Assembly: GCA_900104375.1 (NCBI GenBank) | Contig: LT629302.1 | Location: forward strand, 1,240,001-1,304,000 | Source of the DNA: Flavobacteriaceae bacterium MAR_2010_188 | GTDB taxonomy: Bacteria; Bacteroidota; Bacteroidia; Flavobacteriales; Flavobacteriaceae | DNA length: 64,000 nt | Reading direction: 5' to 3' | Shown here: piece after piece, positions 8,712 to 18,318 of the stretch | How the letters are laid out: each line of letters starts with the position of its first letter | Position numbering within the stretch: the first letter of the stretch is position 1 | Position numbers and translations under genes: made by a program | Notes under the pieces: model-generated | The model's database searches: none | Told to the model about the DNA's origin: nothing | What the model saw: only the letters and a program-made list of their open reading frames with translations

Positions 8712-9365
8712 ATGACTAAAAAGGAACGGGTAGAATTTGTTATTAATACGTTAAATGAACTCTATCCTGAAATCCCTATACCTCTTGATCATAAGGACCC
8801 TTATACCCTTCTGATTGCGGTACTTATGTCGGCACAAAGTACCGATGTAAAAGTAAATCAGATTACTCCGCTCCTATTTGCTAGAGCAGATAATCCGTAT
8901 GACATGATTAAATTATCTGTAGAAGAGATCAGAGAAATTATAAAACCGGTTGGACTTTCACCAATGAAAAGCAAAGGCATTTACGGTCTCTCTAATATTT
9001 TAATCGAAGAACACCAAGGACAAGTTCCTCAGAGTTTTGAGGCCTTAGAAAGATTGCCCGCCGTTGGACATAAGACTGCCTCCGTGGTAATGTCTCAAGC
9101 TTTTAATGTACCTGCATTTCCGGTAGATACTCATATACATCGATTAATGTATCGTTGGAACTTGAGCAATGGGAAAAATGTGGTACAGACAGAAAGGGAT
9201 GCGAAAAGATTATTTCCAGAAGAATTATGGAACAAGCTTCATTTGCAAATAATTTGGTACGGACGACAATATAGTCCGGCCCGAGCCTGGAAACTAGAAA
9301 AAGATATAATCACCAAGACAATCGGCCGAGCTTCAGTTTTAAAGGCTCATCCAGAATCTACTTGA
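8712..9365 (+). CDS. nth: Endonuclease III-like DNA glycosylase lacking the Fe-S cluster
   Basis: This 217-residue base-excision repair glycosylase/AP lyase removes oxidised pyrimidines. The helix-hairpin-helix LERLPAVGHKTASVV includes catalytic Lys121, and Asp139 lies in FPVDTHIHR, at positions almost identical to E. coli Nth (Lys120, Asp138). The usual C-terminal C-x6-C-x2-C-x5-C iron-sulfur loop is absent: the region reads IIWYGRQYSPARAWKLEKD and the whole protein has no cysteine. Length is normal, so this is not a truncation. It is followed by a strong terminator and divergent from bcp. Confidence 0.92.
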   Translation: MTKKERVEFVINTLNELYPEIPIPLDHKDPYTLLIAVLMSAQSTDVKVNQITPLLFARADNPYDMIKLSVEEIREIIKPVGLSPMKSKGIYGLSNILIEEHQGQVPQSFEALERLPAVGHKTASVVMSQAFNVPAFPVDTHIHRLMYRWNLSNGKNVVQTERDAKRLFPEELWNKLHLQIIWYGRQYSPARAWKLEKDIITKTIGRASVLKAHPEST

Positions 9366-9371
9366 AATAAA

Positions 9372-9400
9372 AAAGTCCCGAGATTATCGGGACTTTCAAT
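9372..9400. terminator. Bidirectional rho-independent terminator
   Basis: Perfect arms AAAGTCCCGA (9372-9381) and TCGGGACTTT (9387-9396) enclose a 5-base loop. It lies between nth and the convergent small gene at 9406, with A and T tracts on both sides, so it can serve both strands. Confidence 0.85.
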
Positions 9401-9405
9401 TCAAA

Positions 9406-9549
9406 CTAATTTAGAAGTGTTTCAAACTTCATATTATTACATTCTAAAATGTTTAAGGCTTTAGAATAACTAAGAAGGAAATCAATGGTTTCATCCTTAG
9501 GAAATAGATTTGTTTTGTGATGGGGAGTGCTTGAGTAGATTTTTGCCAT
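9406..9549 (-). CDS. 47-residue protein next to sigma factor
   Basis: A short frame of 47 codons starts with ATG at 9549 and ends with TAG at 9406. The product begins MAKIYSSTPHHKTNLFPKDE and ends NNMKFETLLN. It is amphipathic, with a single Cys and no signal peptide. It lies 57 bases downstream of the sigma factor gene on the same strand and ends 10 bases before a strong terminator, so the two probably form one transcript. The complete frame, ATG start and fit between sigma gene and terminator support a real gene. I recall similar short proteins in other Flavobacteriaceae but know no function. Confidence 0.6.
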   Translation of the reverse strand: MAKIYSSTPHHKTNLFPKDETIDFLLSYSKALNILECNNMKFETLLN

Positions 9550-9606
9550 TATCTTGTTTTTTGGTTATCATACCTTTAAAAACGAGACAATTAATCTATT
9601 ATTGCA

Positions 9607-10191
9607 TTAGTTGGTTAAAACAATGTTATTTTTATCTATAACCTTACGTAAGTTAATCAATGCATAACGCATTCTTCCTAATGCAGTATTGATGCTAACA
9701 TCCGTTTTATCCGCGATTTCCTTAAAGCTCATATCGCGATAAATACGCATTACAAGTACTTCCTTTTGATCTTCAGGTAATTCTTCAATCAGTCTTCTAA
9801 CATCTAATTCTACCTGGTCTTTAATCATTTGTCTTTCAGCGTTAAGACTTGGATCACCCAGAACAGAGAAAATATTGAATTCGCCTGCGTTATCAAATTT
9901 AGGCATGCGATTGTTTTTCCTAAAATGGTCAATAACCAAATTATGAGCTATACGCATAACCCAAGGAAGAAATTTACCTTCTTCGTTGTATTTTTTCAAC
10001 TTAAGATTTTTGATAACCTTAATAAAAGTATCTTGAAAGATATCTTCGGTTATATCTCGATCATAAACCTTAGAATAAATAAAGCTGTAGATTTTCTGCT
10101 TGTGACGGGTAATTAAAATTGAAAGCGAATTTTCATTGCCGTTAATGTAGTTTTTTACCAAAACCGCATCAGTGATAAGTTCTTGTTTCAT
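9607..10191 (-). CDS. ECF-family RNA polymerase sigma factor
   Basis: A 194-residue sigma-70 family protein of the extracytoplasmic-function type with region 2 and region 4 only. Region 2 (about residues 25-95) contains DITEDIFQDTFIKVIKNL and ends with WVMRIAHNLVIDHFRK. Region 4 (about 125-185) contains LPEDQKEVLVMRIYRDMSF and a helix-turn-helix (KEIADKTDVSINTALGRMR). No anti-sigma gene with a membrane helix is adjacent; instead a 47-residue protein gene follows. An 18-base inverted repeat lies 20 bases upstream of the start. The regulon is unknown. Confidence 0.92.
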   Translation of the reverse strand: MKQELITDAVLVKNYINGNENSLSILITRHKQKIYSFIYSKVYDRDITEDIFQDTFIKVIKNLKLKKYNEEGKFLPWVMRIAHNLVIDHFRKNNRMPKFDNAGEFNIFSVLGDPSLNAERQMIKDQVELDVRRLIEELPEDQKEVLVMRIYRDMSFKEIADKTDVSINTALGRMRYALINLRKVIDKNNIVLTN

Positions 10192-10211
10192 AAGTATTAC
10201 TTTAAATAGAC

Positions 10212-10229
10212 ACTAAGAAGGCTCTTAGT
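10212..10229. promoter_or_regulatory. Inverted repeat upstream of sigma factor gene
   Basis: ACTAAGA (10212-10218) and TCTTAGT (10223-10229) are perfect 7-base arms with a 4-base spacer, located 20-38 bases before the sigma factor ATG. It could be an operator or a leader hairpin. There is no direct evidence for either. Confidence 0.35.
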
Positions 10230-10393
10230 AGGGGGTTACATAGTTTTTAAAGTAATCTTATGATATAGGCAAATGGTTTTTAGGTATTTAGGATGTAAAT
10301 ATAACAACAATCATTCCTCAAATGCAAAAATTTCCTTAAAACTTTAACATTTTTCTTACAGCGCGGGCGTTTCCGACCTATCTTTTGATGACG

Positions 10394-10401
10394 TATATTT
10401 G
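10394..10401 (+). promoter_or_regulatory. Probable -7 promoter box of uvrA
   Basis: TATATTTG matches TAnnTTTG exactly and lies 24 bases before the ATG at 10426. No clear TTG is seen at the -33 position. Its position makes the in-frame TTG at 10399 an unlikely start codon. Confidence 0.55.
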
Positions 10402-10425
10402 CAAGCTACAAATGAAGAAGGCCTT

Positions 10426-13212
10426 ATGTATACTAATATTTTAGAAGTTGACCCCAAGAAAAATATCATCATTAAAGGTGCAAAACTGCACAATCTTAAA
10501 AATATAGATGTCGTTATTCCCCGGAATAAACTTGTTGTTATTACCGGTCTTTCCGGCTCAGGAAAATCTAGTTTGGCATTCGATACCCTTTATGCGGAAG
10601 GTCAGAGACGTTATGTTGAAAGTCTATCGAGCTATGCCCGTCAATTTTTAGGAAGGTTAAATAAACCTAAAGTAGATTTTATAAAAGGAATTGCTCCTGC
10701 AATCGCAATTGAGCAAAAGGTAAACTCTACTAACCCCCGCTCTACTGTTGGCACTAGTACCGAAATATATGATTACTTAAAATTACTATTCGCGAGGATT
10801 GGTAAAACCTACTCTCCAGTCTCAGGGAAATTAGTAAAGAAACATACCGTTAGTGATGTCATTGAATTTGTAAAGGAATTTTCTGAAGGCGAGAAATTGT
10901 TATTGTTGGCTCCGATTCTTTTAGAGGAAGGAAGAACAATGGAAGATAAGTTGAAGGTTTTACTTCAACAAGGTTACGCAAGAATTCAAAATGGAAGTGA
11001 CGTATTAAGGATTGAGGAGGCTTTAGACCAACCTTTATCCAAAAATTTAAATCTGGTTGTAGATCGGATTATTGTTCGGGACGATGAGGATTTTTACAAT
11101 CGTTTAGCTGATGCAGTGGAAACCGCCTTTTTTGAAGGTAAGGGAACTGCGGTTATTGAAAGTTTGGAAAACAATAAAAGGTCAGAATTTAATAATAGGT
11201 TCGAATTAGACGGATTGTCTTTTATGGAACCTAATGTGCATTTGTTCAGCTTTAACAATCCATATGGCGCTTGCCCAAACTGTGAAGGTTACGGAAATGT
11301 TATAGGTATAGATGAAGAATTGGTGATTCCCAACACTGCTCTTTCGGTTTATGAAAATGCCATCTTTCCTTGGCGTGGTGAAAGTATGAGCTGGTATCGG
11401 GACCAATTGGTCAATAACTCCCATAAATTCGATTTCCCTATACATCGCCCCTATTTTGAGCTAACCGACGAACAGAAAAATTTAGTTTGGAAAGGAAATA
11501 AATTTTTTGAAGGTTTGGATTCCTTCTTTGCTGAATTAGAATCTAAGGCCTACAAAATTCAGAACCGGGTGATGCTTTCGAGATACCGAGGCAAAACGAA
11601 ATGTAACGTTTGTAACGGCAAGCGACTTCGTAAGGAAGCAACTTACGTTAAAATCAAGGATGTTACTATCACTGATTTGGTAGAGATGCCAGTTAAAAAA
11701 CTTATTTCATATTTTGAAGATTTAGAATTAGATTCTCAAGATGCCCAAATCGCGGACAGACTTTTAAAGGAGATTAAAAACCGCTTAAAGTTTCTATATA
11801 ATGTTGGCCTTGACTACCTAACTCTCAATAGACGTTCTAACACACTTTCTGGAGGTGAAAGCCAACGTATAAATCTTGCAACGTCGCTTGGCAGCAGCTT
11901 AGTTGGATCCATGTATATTTTGGATGAGCCAAGTATTGGATTACATCCTAAAGATACTGAACGTTTAATTTCAGTTCTAAAAACTCTTAGGGATATCGGT
12001 AATACCGTAATTGTGGTAGAGCATGATGAAGATATCATGAAAGCTGCCGACGAAATTATAGATATAGGTCCAGAAGCTGGTACTTTTGGTGGTGAAGTTG
12101 TTGCAACCGGCGATTTTTCGGAAATTTTAGTATCCGATAGCCTTACCGCAAAATATCTAAACGGCAATCTAGAAATTTCGGTCCCTTCTAAACGCAGAAC
12201 ATCTAAATATTATATTGAGATACTTGGAGCTAGGGAAAATAATTTAAAAAATGTAGATGCAAAGTTTCCACTTAATATGCTCACTGTTATTACAGGAGTT
12301 TCTGGTAGTGGAAAAAGTACACTCATCAAAAAAATCCTCTACCCGGCAATTCAGAAAAAGTTGACTGGTTTTGGTGATAAGCCCGGACAGTTTGGTGAAC
12401 TAAAAGGAAATTTTAGCAGCGTCGACCAAATCGAGTTTATCGACCAAAATCCCATTGGTAGATCTTCAAGGAGTAATCCGGTTACCTATATAAAGGCTTA
12501 TGATGATATCAGGGCTCTTTTCGCAAATCAGAAGTTGAGCAAGATTAGAAATTTTCAAGCTAAACATTTCTCATTTAATGTAGATGGAGGTAGATGCGAA
12601 ACCTGTAAAGGTGAAGGTGAAGTTACTATAGAAATGCAATTTATGGCCGATGTGCATTTACTTTGTGAAACATGTAACGGAAAACGTTTTAAAAAAGAAG
12701 TTTTAGAAATCACATTTAATGATAAATCCATTGACGATGTCCTTAATATGACTATTGACAATGCCATTACTTTTTTTGGTGAACATAAAGAGGATAAAAT
12801 TCAGAAAAAATTGAAGCCTCTACAAGACGTAGGATTAGGGTACGTAACACTTGGTCAAAGTTCATCAACCCTTTCTGGTGGGGAAGCACAACGGATTAAA
12901 TTAGCATCGTTTTTAGGAAAAGGTAGCAATGGAGCAAATACCTTGTTTGTTTTTGATGAGCCAACCACCGGATTGCATTTTCACGATATCCAAAAACTGC
13001 TCAAGAGTTTTCAGGCGCTAATTGGTAAAGGACATTCGATTATTGTGATAGAACACAATCTAGACCTCATTAAGTGCGCCGACTACATTCTAGATTTGGG
13101 TCCAGAGGGTGGTGAAAACGGTGGATACTTGGTAGCTGAAGGTACTCCGGAACAGATTGCGGAGAACGAACAATCCATTACTGGAAAATATCTTCGAGAA
13201 AAATTAAATTAG
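10426..13212 (+). CDS. uvrA: Excinuclease ABC subunit A
   Basis: UvrA is the DNA-damage recognition ATPase of nucleotide excision repair and works with UvrB. The protein (928 residues from ATG 10426) has two ABC ATPase modules. The first Walker A is [14 protein letters not shown] and its signature [12 protein letters not shown]; the second Walker A is [10 protein letters not shown] with signature [12 protein letters not shown]. Zinc modules are visible as CPNCEGYG / CNVCNGKR and [10 protein letters not shown] / CETCNGKRF. Length and order are standard. I chose ATG 10426 over an in-frame TTG at 10399, because the latter falls within the probable -7 box and adds nine residues that look unrelated to the family. 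Confidence 0.97.
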   Translation: MYTNILEVDPKKNIIIKGAKLHNLKNIDVVIPRNKLVVITGLSGSGKSSLAFDTLYAEGQRRYVESLSSYARQFLGRLNKPKVDFIKGIAPAIAIEQKVNSTNPRSTVGTSTEIYDYLKLLFARIGKTYSPVSGKLVKKHTVSDVIEFVKEFSEGEKLLLLAPILLEEGRTMEDKLKVLLQQGYARIQNGSDVLRIEEALDQPLSKNLNLVVDRIIVRDDEDFYNRLADAVETAFFEGKGTAVIESLENNKRSEFNNRFELDGLSFMEPNVHLFSFNNPYGACPNCEGYGNVIGIDEELVIPNTALSVYENAIFPWRGESMSWYRDQLVNNSHKFDFPIHRPYFELTDEQKNLVWKGNKFFEGLDSFFAELESKAYKIQNRVMLSRYRGKTKCNVCNGKRLRKEATYVKIKDVTITDLVEMPVKKLISYFEDLELDSQDAQIADRLLKEIKNRLKFLYNVGLDYLTLNRRSNTLSGGESQRINLATSLGSSLVGSMYILDEPSIGLHPKDTERLISVLKTLRDIGNTVIVVEHDEDIMKAADEIIDIGPEAGTFGGEVVATGDFSEILVSDSLTAKYLNGNLEISVPSKRRTSKYYIEILGARENNLKNVDAKFPLNMLTVITGVSGSGKSTLIKKILYPAIQKKLTGFGDKPGQFGELKGNFSSVDQIEFIDQNPIGRSSRSNPVTYIKAYDDIRALFANQKLSKIRNFQAKHFSFNVDGGRCETCKGEGEVTIEMQFMADVHLLCETCNGKRFKKEVLEITFNDKSIDDVLNMTIDNAITFFGEHKEDKIQKKLKPLQDVGLGYVTLGQSSSTLSGGEAQRIKLASFLGKGSNGANTLFVFDEPTTGLHFHDIQKLLKSFQALIGKGHSIIVIEHNLDLIKCADYILDLGPEGGENGGYLVAEGTPEQIAENEQSITGKYLREKLN

Positions 13213-13295
13213 TTTTGCCTGAAATTGAAAGTTCAATCTTAGACTGACTAGAAAACAACCCTATTACTATATTGTGTATTCTTAATTTTAAAATT

Positions 13296-14426
13296 CTAGA
13301 AAAACAGTAAGGAGTAAACAAAGACTAGCAATGCGGATAGCGGCAAAACTATCATTAAAAACAAAAAGCTTAGAAATCCTGTTTTGAAAAAAGTTAAAAA
13401 CCAACCTTGCTGATAAAAGTTCTTTAAGGCGGCAAACAAATAGAAAAAGGTTGAAAAAATAATCAACGAATCGACCCAACCAGGAATATCAAAGATCAAA
13501 TTTAGCCCCACCATAATTGCGAAAACCGCAAAGAGAAAAGAGAAATAATAAAAACTGAAGATGAGGTGATGGGTAAATCTACCTTTACCGATATAAAACA
13601 AATAAACTAGGAGCGAGAATAAGGGCAGTAATAAAAACATTGATATCGGTATTGCATCGTAGAAAGTTCTAAGTACAGATCCGAGATCTTTATTTTTCAT
13701 AAATTTTAAAACTTGAGCATAGAATTTTCTAGTGAAAAATCCGGCATCATCTGGCATTCCAACATATTTGTAAATTTCATTATCCGTGGCTCCCGCCTGT
13801 ATTAAGCTGTCTACCGCGTCTTCAGAAATATTAAATAATTTCATTCCAGTATTTTTCCCCTTCTTGGTTTTAGTCAATAAACTGTCCAAACCCTCCCCTT
13901 GTTTTTTAGTCAGTCCATATTTTTCTGAGTTCTGAGAAATATCGCGACTTAAGCTATCAATCGTCCCTTGCTCGGTCACAGCAACAACAAAATTATTTTT
14001 CTTTATAGAGTCTTGAATGTTTAATAGACCGTCATCATCACTATTTGTAGACGACTTTTCTCTGAAAAGTTTTGAATCCTTGTCCAGGCCCCACTCTTTA
14101 TTAATTCCTTCTACCTGCTCTCTTTGAATAAAGGAAAACAAAAAGAAAAATATTACCGAGACAAATAAATACATCTGCGCAGGGTGTAAATACAACAGCC
14201 TTTTCCCTTCTACAAATTTTTTTGGGAGATAACCAGGTCTAAACAATAATGGAATAAAGCTCTTGAAGAATCGTGCGTCAAAAGAAAAGTAATTGGTGAT
14301 CGTATTATAGAATAGATTTTTTAGAGTAATCTTTTCATCTGTCTTCTGCCCACAGTGCGGACAGAAATTATAGGATGGATTATAAGGTTTCTCGCAATTG
14401 GCGCAATTGGTTAGTTGCTCTTCCAT
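13296..14426 (-). CDS. DUF3667 membrane protein with zinc ribbon
   Basis: A 376-residue protein. The N-terminus is a zinc ribbon (CANCEKPYNPSYNFCPHCGQ, residues 8-27), followed by the DUF3667 signature: an LKNLF segment, FRPGYLPKKFVEGKR, and a Tyr-Leu-His-Pro stretch leading into a first membrane helix near residue 90. A long polar loop (about 115-250) separates it from four or so C-terminal membrane helices. DUF3667 proteins are common in Bacteroidota and have no known function. The gene converges with uvrA and stands alone on its strand. Confidence 0.88.
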   Translation of the reverse strand: MEEQLTNCANCEKPYNPSYNFCPHCGQKTDEKITLKNLFYNTITNYFSFDARFFKSFIPLLFRPGYLPKKFVEGKRLLYLHPAQMYLFVSVIFFFLFSFIQREQVEGINKEWGLDKDSKLFREKSSTNSDDDGLLNIQDSIKKNNFVVAVTEQGTIDSLSRDISQNSEKYGLTKKQGEGLDSLLTKTKKGKNTGMKLFNISEDAVDSLIQAGATDNEIYKYVGMPDDAGFFTRKFYAQVLKFMKNKDLGSVLRTFYDAIPISMFLLLPLFSLLVYLFYIGKGRFTHHLIFSFYYFSFLFAVFAIMVGLNLIFDIPGWVDSLIIFSTFFYLFAALKNFYQQGWFLTFFKTGFLSFLFLMIVLPLSALLVFVYSLLFF

Positions 14427-14581
14427 TTTTAATTAAAGTGTATTCAAAATTAATAAAATTCCGTTAGGGACTGCAGCCGTCCTAATAATAACTTACTTCC
14501 CTGTAATCTTTGATAATTAATACTTTACGTTTTTGGCATACATATTGAAATATTCTCGTGGAATCCATAAAATTCGAGGTC

Positions 14582-15220
14582 ATGAAAAAACAAATCCTAC
14601 TTATGTCATTTATGATGATGGGCTTTATGTCTACTACCATCTATGCTCAGCCTACAGGGAAGCAGCACAAAATGAAAGTCGCTTCTCAAAATCGAATTTC
14701 TCAACCCATATCTTTTATTGAACGAGGCGTTGAATTTTTGATATTTCCTGATGGAAGCTTTGAATTTACCGATACTGAATATCAGATTTCGAGATTAGAG
14801 AATAGAGATAGAAGGTCGGCCAGAATAAACATGAGACGTTCTCCTGGTAATTCCGAAGTAATTTATACCAATGCTGCTCTAAGGACTGAAGTATTCTATT
14901 TTAGAAATGGACTTATTAGTCAAATAAATGATATCCCACTAGATTATGATTCTTCAAATAGAATTGCTCGGGTTGGTTCAGTTAATATGTCTTATCAAAA
15001 TGGAAATGGTTTCCTAAGAACGGTTGGTAATTTAAAAGTGAACTACAACCATTGGGGTGAAATTGTTCATCTTAAAGGTGAAGTTAATGGGTATAATAAA
15101 CATGTAAATGATTCTTATGGCTACGTCGATTATGACGATTTTGATAATAATACATATGATGCCAATTACTATTACTACAAGAAAAACGGGAAGCTGAAAA
15201 AGCACAAAAAAAGAAATTGA
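14582..15220 (+). CDS. Secreted protein, related to the next gene
   Basis: A 212-residue protein with a cleavable signal peptide (MKKQILLMSFMMMG, ending near IYAQ). I start at ATG 14582; an in-frame GTG 24 bases upstream adds residues before the signal. The mature part contains RGVEFLIFPDGSFEFTD, IPLDYDSSNRIARVGSVNM and VGNLKVNYNHWGEIVHL, each matched by a similar segment in the next protein. The C-terminus is Tyr/Asp-rich and ends with a basic tail (KKNGKLKKHKKRN). The function is unknown; a periplasmic or outer-membrane-associated beta-rich protein is likely. A hairpin terminator follows. Confidence 0.75.
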   Translation: MKKQILLMSFMMMGFMSTTIYAQPTGKQHKMKVASQNRISQPISFIERGVEFLIFPDGSFEFTDTEYQISRLENRDRRSARINMRRSPGNSEVIYTNAALRTEVFYFRNGLISQINDIPLDYDSSNRIARVGSVNMSYQNGNGFLRTVGNLKVNYNHWGEIVHLKGEVNGYNKHVNDSYGYVDYDDFDNNTYDANYYYYKKNGKLKKHKKRN

Positions 15221-15252
15221 TTGTTGATTTATTATAAGTTAATTGATTGTTG

Positions 15253-15299
15253 AATAATCCCGGATACTTTTCCCCAAGAGTATTTGGGATTATTAATTT
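15253..15299 (+). terminator. Hairpin terminator
   Basis: Arms AATAATCCC (15253-15261) and GGGATTATT (15286-15294), with further pairing inside (ATACTT with AAGAGTAT, one mismatch), are followed by AATTTA. It separates the two related secreted-protein genes. Confidence 0.65.
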
Positions 15300-15433
15300 A
15301 AAAACTTTTGAAAAGTATTTAACATCACACAATAAATATTAAGATATTAAAAAACAACGAGTTAAATATGAGTTAAATTTTTTGGCATGTTGTTTGTAAT
15401 TGTGATAGTAAGTTAATTTAAACCCAAATAATT

Positions 15434-16756
15434 ATGAAAAGATTCGCCTATCTTATTGCAGGGATGCTATTAGTGAGCAGCGCTGTATCCGCCACAACCA
15501 CCAACAAAAAGTCTGAAATTAAGAACGCTAACAATTATGTTAATGGTTATGGTAACTCTTTCATATTTGTTGAAGGTGGGGTCGAATTTTCGGTTTTTCC
15601 GGATGGTCAATTCGATTTTTACATGCCTAATTACGGGCCTAATGTAAATGTCGGAGTTAGCACGCCAAATATGTCATTCAGTTTTAACTCTGGATACGAT
15701 TACAATCCTTATGTACAGTATGATGATTTTGGTGCAATCCTTCAAGTTGAAAACGTTCCTATCTATTATGATTATTACGGTCGTATTATCGGAGCAGGTA
15801 ATGTAAATATTCAATATAATAACGTTGGATATGTTCAACAAGTTGGAAGTTTAAATGTCTTTTATAGAGGAAATGTGTTTTCTCATTGTTCCGGTTATAT
15901 AAACACTTATAATAGACAATATGTATACCGACCTTGGCACCGATTTTATGCGGTTCCAGTGGTAGAGTACCGTGTAGTTTACGCAAGACCTTACAGACAA
16001 TATTATGTACCAGTGAGATATGCATACTACGCTCCTTATAGAGATAACTATAGAACAAAAGTTCATTATGATTACGGTCGTAAGAATGTAGTTTATAGGG
16101 ATGGAAGAAGAACTGTGGGTTCAAGAATCAGTGAACGTTACAATCAGAATTCGACTCAGCGTTTAGCGAATAGCTCAAGAAATGATTTAAGATCTTCGGC
16201 TACTTCAAGAAAAGCTTATAACACGGCAGATAGGAATACCAACAGAACAGCAAATACTAATGCGAGGTCTGCAAATTCAGGAAGCAGAATAGCAAACAGA
16301 ACTAGTGGTTTGGATAATAGTCGAGAAAGAAATTCTAATACTACTCAAAATAGAATTCAAACGCAACCGAGAACTGCGAGAACGGCTGATACTAGAAAGA
16401 CTAACGGTATTGAGAGAACTCAACAAAGAACTGTTAGAACCGCTGATACAAGACAAAATTCTAAAGTTGGTAATACGCAAAGAACCAATACTAGAACTGC
16501 AGCGCCAGATAGAAGAATTTCAAATCAGTCTGCTAGAGTATCAAGAACCGCAAGCCCTGCGATTAAATCACAACAACGTAGTACTGTAAATAGAACGAGC
16601 CCTGCTAGAAAGACGAGTCAGGTTTCAAGAACTTCACAACCTCAGAGAAACACGAGTCTTAACAGAGCTACTCAAACTAGGTCAAAATCTCAAACAGCTA
16701 CGAGAAGTCAAACAACGCGTCCGAGCAGAGGAAAATCTGGTCGTAACAACGAATAA
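15434..16756 (+). CDS. Secreted protein with long basic low-complexity tail
   Basis: A 440-residue protein with a signal peptide (MKRFAYLIAGMLLVSSAVSA). Residues 30-165 resemble the preceding gene product (GGVEFSVFPDGQFDFY, VPIYYDYYGRIIGAGNVNI, VGSLNVFYRG), so the pair are paralogues. A Tyr/Arg-rich stretch follows. From about residue 200 to the end the sequence is built from Arg, Thr, Ser, Asn and Gln, with repeated RTADTR and RTVRTADTR units and a strongly positive charge and no acidic clusters. Such tails may bind polyanions such as DNA or acidic polysaccharide, but that is inference. A terminator follows. Confidence 0.75.
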   Translation: MKRFAYLIAGMLLVSSAVSATTTNKKSEIKNANNYVNGYGNSFIFVEGGVEFSVFPDGQFDFYMPNYGPNVNVGVSTPNMSFSFNSGYDYNPYVQYDDFGAILQVENVPIYYDYYGRIIGAGNVNIQYNNVGYVQQVGSLNVFYRGNVFSHCSGYINTYNRQYVYRPWHRFYAVPVVEYRVVYARPYRQYYVPVRYAYYAPYRDNYRTKVHYDYGRKNVVYRDGRRTVGSRISERYNQNSTQRLANSSRNDLRSSATSRKAYNTADRNTNRTANTNARSANSGSRIANRTSGLDNSRERNSNTTQNRIQTQPRTARTADTRKTNGIERTQQRTVRTADTRQNSKVGNTQRTNTRTAAPDRRISNQSARVSRTASPAIKSQQRSTVNRTSPARKTSQVSRTSQPQRNTSLNRATQTRSKSQTATRSQTTRPSRGKSGRNNE

Positions 16757-16786
16757 TATACTTTTTATGTTTTTGGTTGGTTAGTT

Positions 16787-16838
16787 GGAAAAACCTGTAA
16801 GCGATTTGCCCTAAAATCCTTGCAGGTTTTCCCTTTTT
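16787..16838. terminator. Bidirectional terminator
   Basis: Arms GGAAAAACCTG (16787-16797) and CAGGTTTTCC (16823-16832), with one bulged A, are followed by CTTTTT. It lies between the secreted protein gene and the convergent flippase gene, and A-rich sequence on the other side suits the minus strand. Confidence 0.7.
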
Positions 16839-16856
16839 ATAAACATTGAAATTCGC

Positions 16857-18317
16857 TTAACGGAAGATTTTCAGCATTTTATCCATAAGTGCGTTTACGT
16901 CTTCAGAGAACTTGAACTTGTAAATAATAATGAAATAGGCTAGACCAATAATTGAAGATTTCAAAATAATATTAACGTACGGATTAAACCAAAAGTCCCA
17001 ATAATAAAAAAGTATAATGAATATACAAATGACGGCGGCCACGTTTATGGTTTTTCTGGTAATCGGTTGCAATCCAAATTTTTCATTTACAAAAAGTAGC
17101 TTTACGGTATTATAAATGAAGATTGAAATTAAGGTCGCGATGGCGGAACCGTTGATACCCATGATTGGGATAAATATATAATTAAGAACTACCGCAAGGA
17201 CTGTTAGCAAAATTCCAAAGAACAACACCATTCTGTAGTAATCGCTATTAAAAAGAATCGCGTTGTTATTTCCCAAAAGATTATCGTAAAGTTTCGCCAC
17301 GCAGATTATCAGTACTACAAAAGTACCCACCGAATACTCTGGCGGTAAAATTTTGTAAAGTTCATTAACGTTAAGTATAATCATTAGAAATATAAAACCT
17401 CCAATGATAAATAAGGTCAACGAACTACGTCGATAAAGGTCGTCTATCGATTCCTTGTCTTTATTATCCAAAAACTTTGCGGTAAGCGGTAACAGAATCT
17501 GGTGCATAGCTCTTTGTGGAACGGCCACCACTGTGGCAATATATATTGCAACGCTATAATAAGCCACATTTTCAATTTCTATCATCTGCCCCAACATAAA
17601 CTTATCGATGTCTAGAATGACGGTTGCAATTGATCCAGCAATCATTATTAAAAATGAATATTTTAAAACCTTGGGCGTATTATCTATTTTCTTAAATCTT
17701 AGTCTAGGCAATCTGAGACTGAATGCATAAATCTGCATCATCAACATTCGTAAAACGTAAGTAAGTACTGCTGCCAATATAAAACCTTCAACTGAAAGCC
17801 ATTTAAAATAAACTCCGATTAAGAGAGCTGAAATAAGAAAGCGATGAAAAACTTCCTTTAAAAAATTTCCGAAGACAGATTTCATATGAGCCTTTGCCCA
17901 TGCATAAAAAACTTCAAAATAAGCCATGCTTATCGCTGCAATTAAAATATGCCAGACGTAGTCATTAACTATTTCATTTTTCTGTGAAAGAAGCCCGGCG
18001 ATTACATCATAACCGAAAATCGTAATAATGGTAATCGGGATGATTAGTAGCAATGGCAAGAGGAGCATCAGAGTTAAAAAACTGTTCTGATTATTCTTGG
18101 TTTTATATGAATTGAAAAATTTTATAAGAGTATTTTGAACCCCAAATGCCATTAACGGCATCATAATATTTGCAGTCGAAAGGATGTATGAAATAAGCCC
18201 GTAATATTGGTCTTCGAGAAAATTGGTAAAGAGGAAAAGTGCATTTACACCTCCAATCGCAAATCCGATATAGGTTGTGACCGTGTTTTTAAGTGATTGG
18301 CTAGAAACGATTCCCAT
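16857..18317 (-). CDS. Oligosaccharide flippase (Wzx/MATE-type membrane protein)
   Basis: A 486-residue polytopic membrane protein with about 12-14 hydrophobic helices across its whole length, matching the polysaccharide biosynthesis / MOP flippase family. These move lipid-linked oligosaccharide units across the inner membrane. It is the last gene of a three-gene minus-strand operon, starting 1 base after the glycosyltransferase stop. The neighbours (glycosyltransferase, YfhO) support a surface glycan role. The transported substrate cannot be read from sequence. Confidence 0.88.
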   Translation of the reverse strand: MGIVSSQSLKNTVTTYIGFAIGGVNALFLFTNFLEDQYYGLISYILSTANIMMPLMAFGVQNTLIKFFNSYKTKNNQNSFLTLMLLLPLLLIIPITIITIFGYDVIAGLLSQKNEIVNDYVWHILIAAISMAYFEVFYAWAKAHMKSVFGNFLKEVFHRFLISALLIGVYFKWLSVEGFILAAVLTYVLRMLMMQIYAFSLRLPRLRFKKIDNTPKVLKYSFLIMIAGSIATVILDIDKFMLGQMIEIENVAYYSVAIYIATVVAVPQRAMHQILLPLTAKFLDNKDKESIDDLYRRSSLTLFIIGGFIFLMIILNVNELYKILPPEYSVGTFVVLIICVAKLYDNLLGNNNAILFNSDYYRMVLFFGILLTVLAVVLNYIFIPIMGINGSAIATLISIFIYNTVKLLFVNEKFGLQPITRKTINVAAVICIFIILFYYWDFWFNPYVNIILKSSIIGLAYFIIIYKFKFSEDVNALMDKMLKIFR

Positions 18318-18318
18318 T

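Noticed and set aside
10399-10425. TTG start for uvrA
   Set aside because: It lies within the TATATTTG promoter box, and the ATG at 10426 gives the standard N-terminus.
15786-16124. Minus-strand frames inside the secreted protein gene
   Set aside because: They lie antisense to a gene with a signal peptide and a paralogue, and their products are low-complexity shadows.
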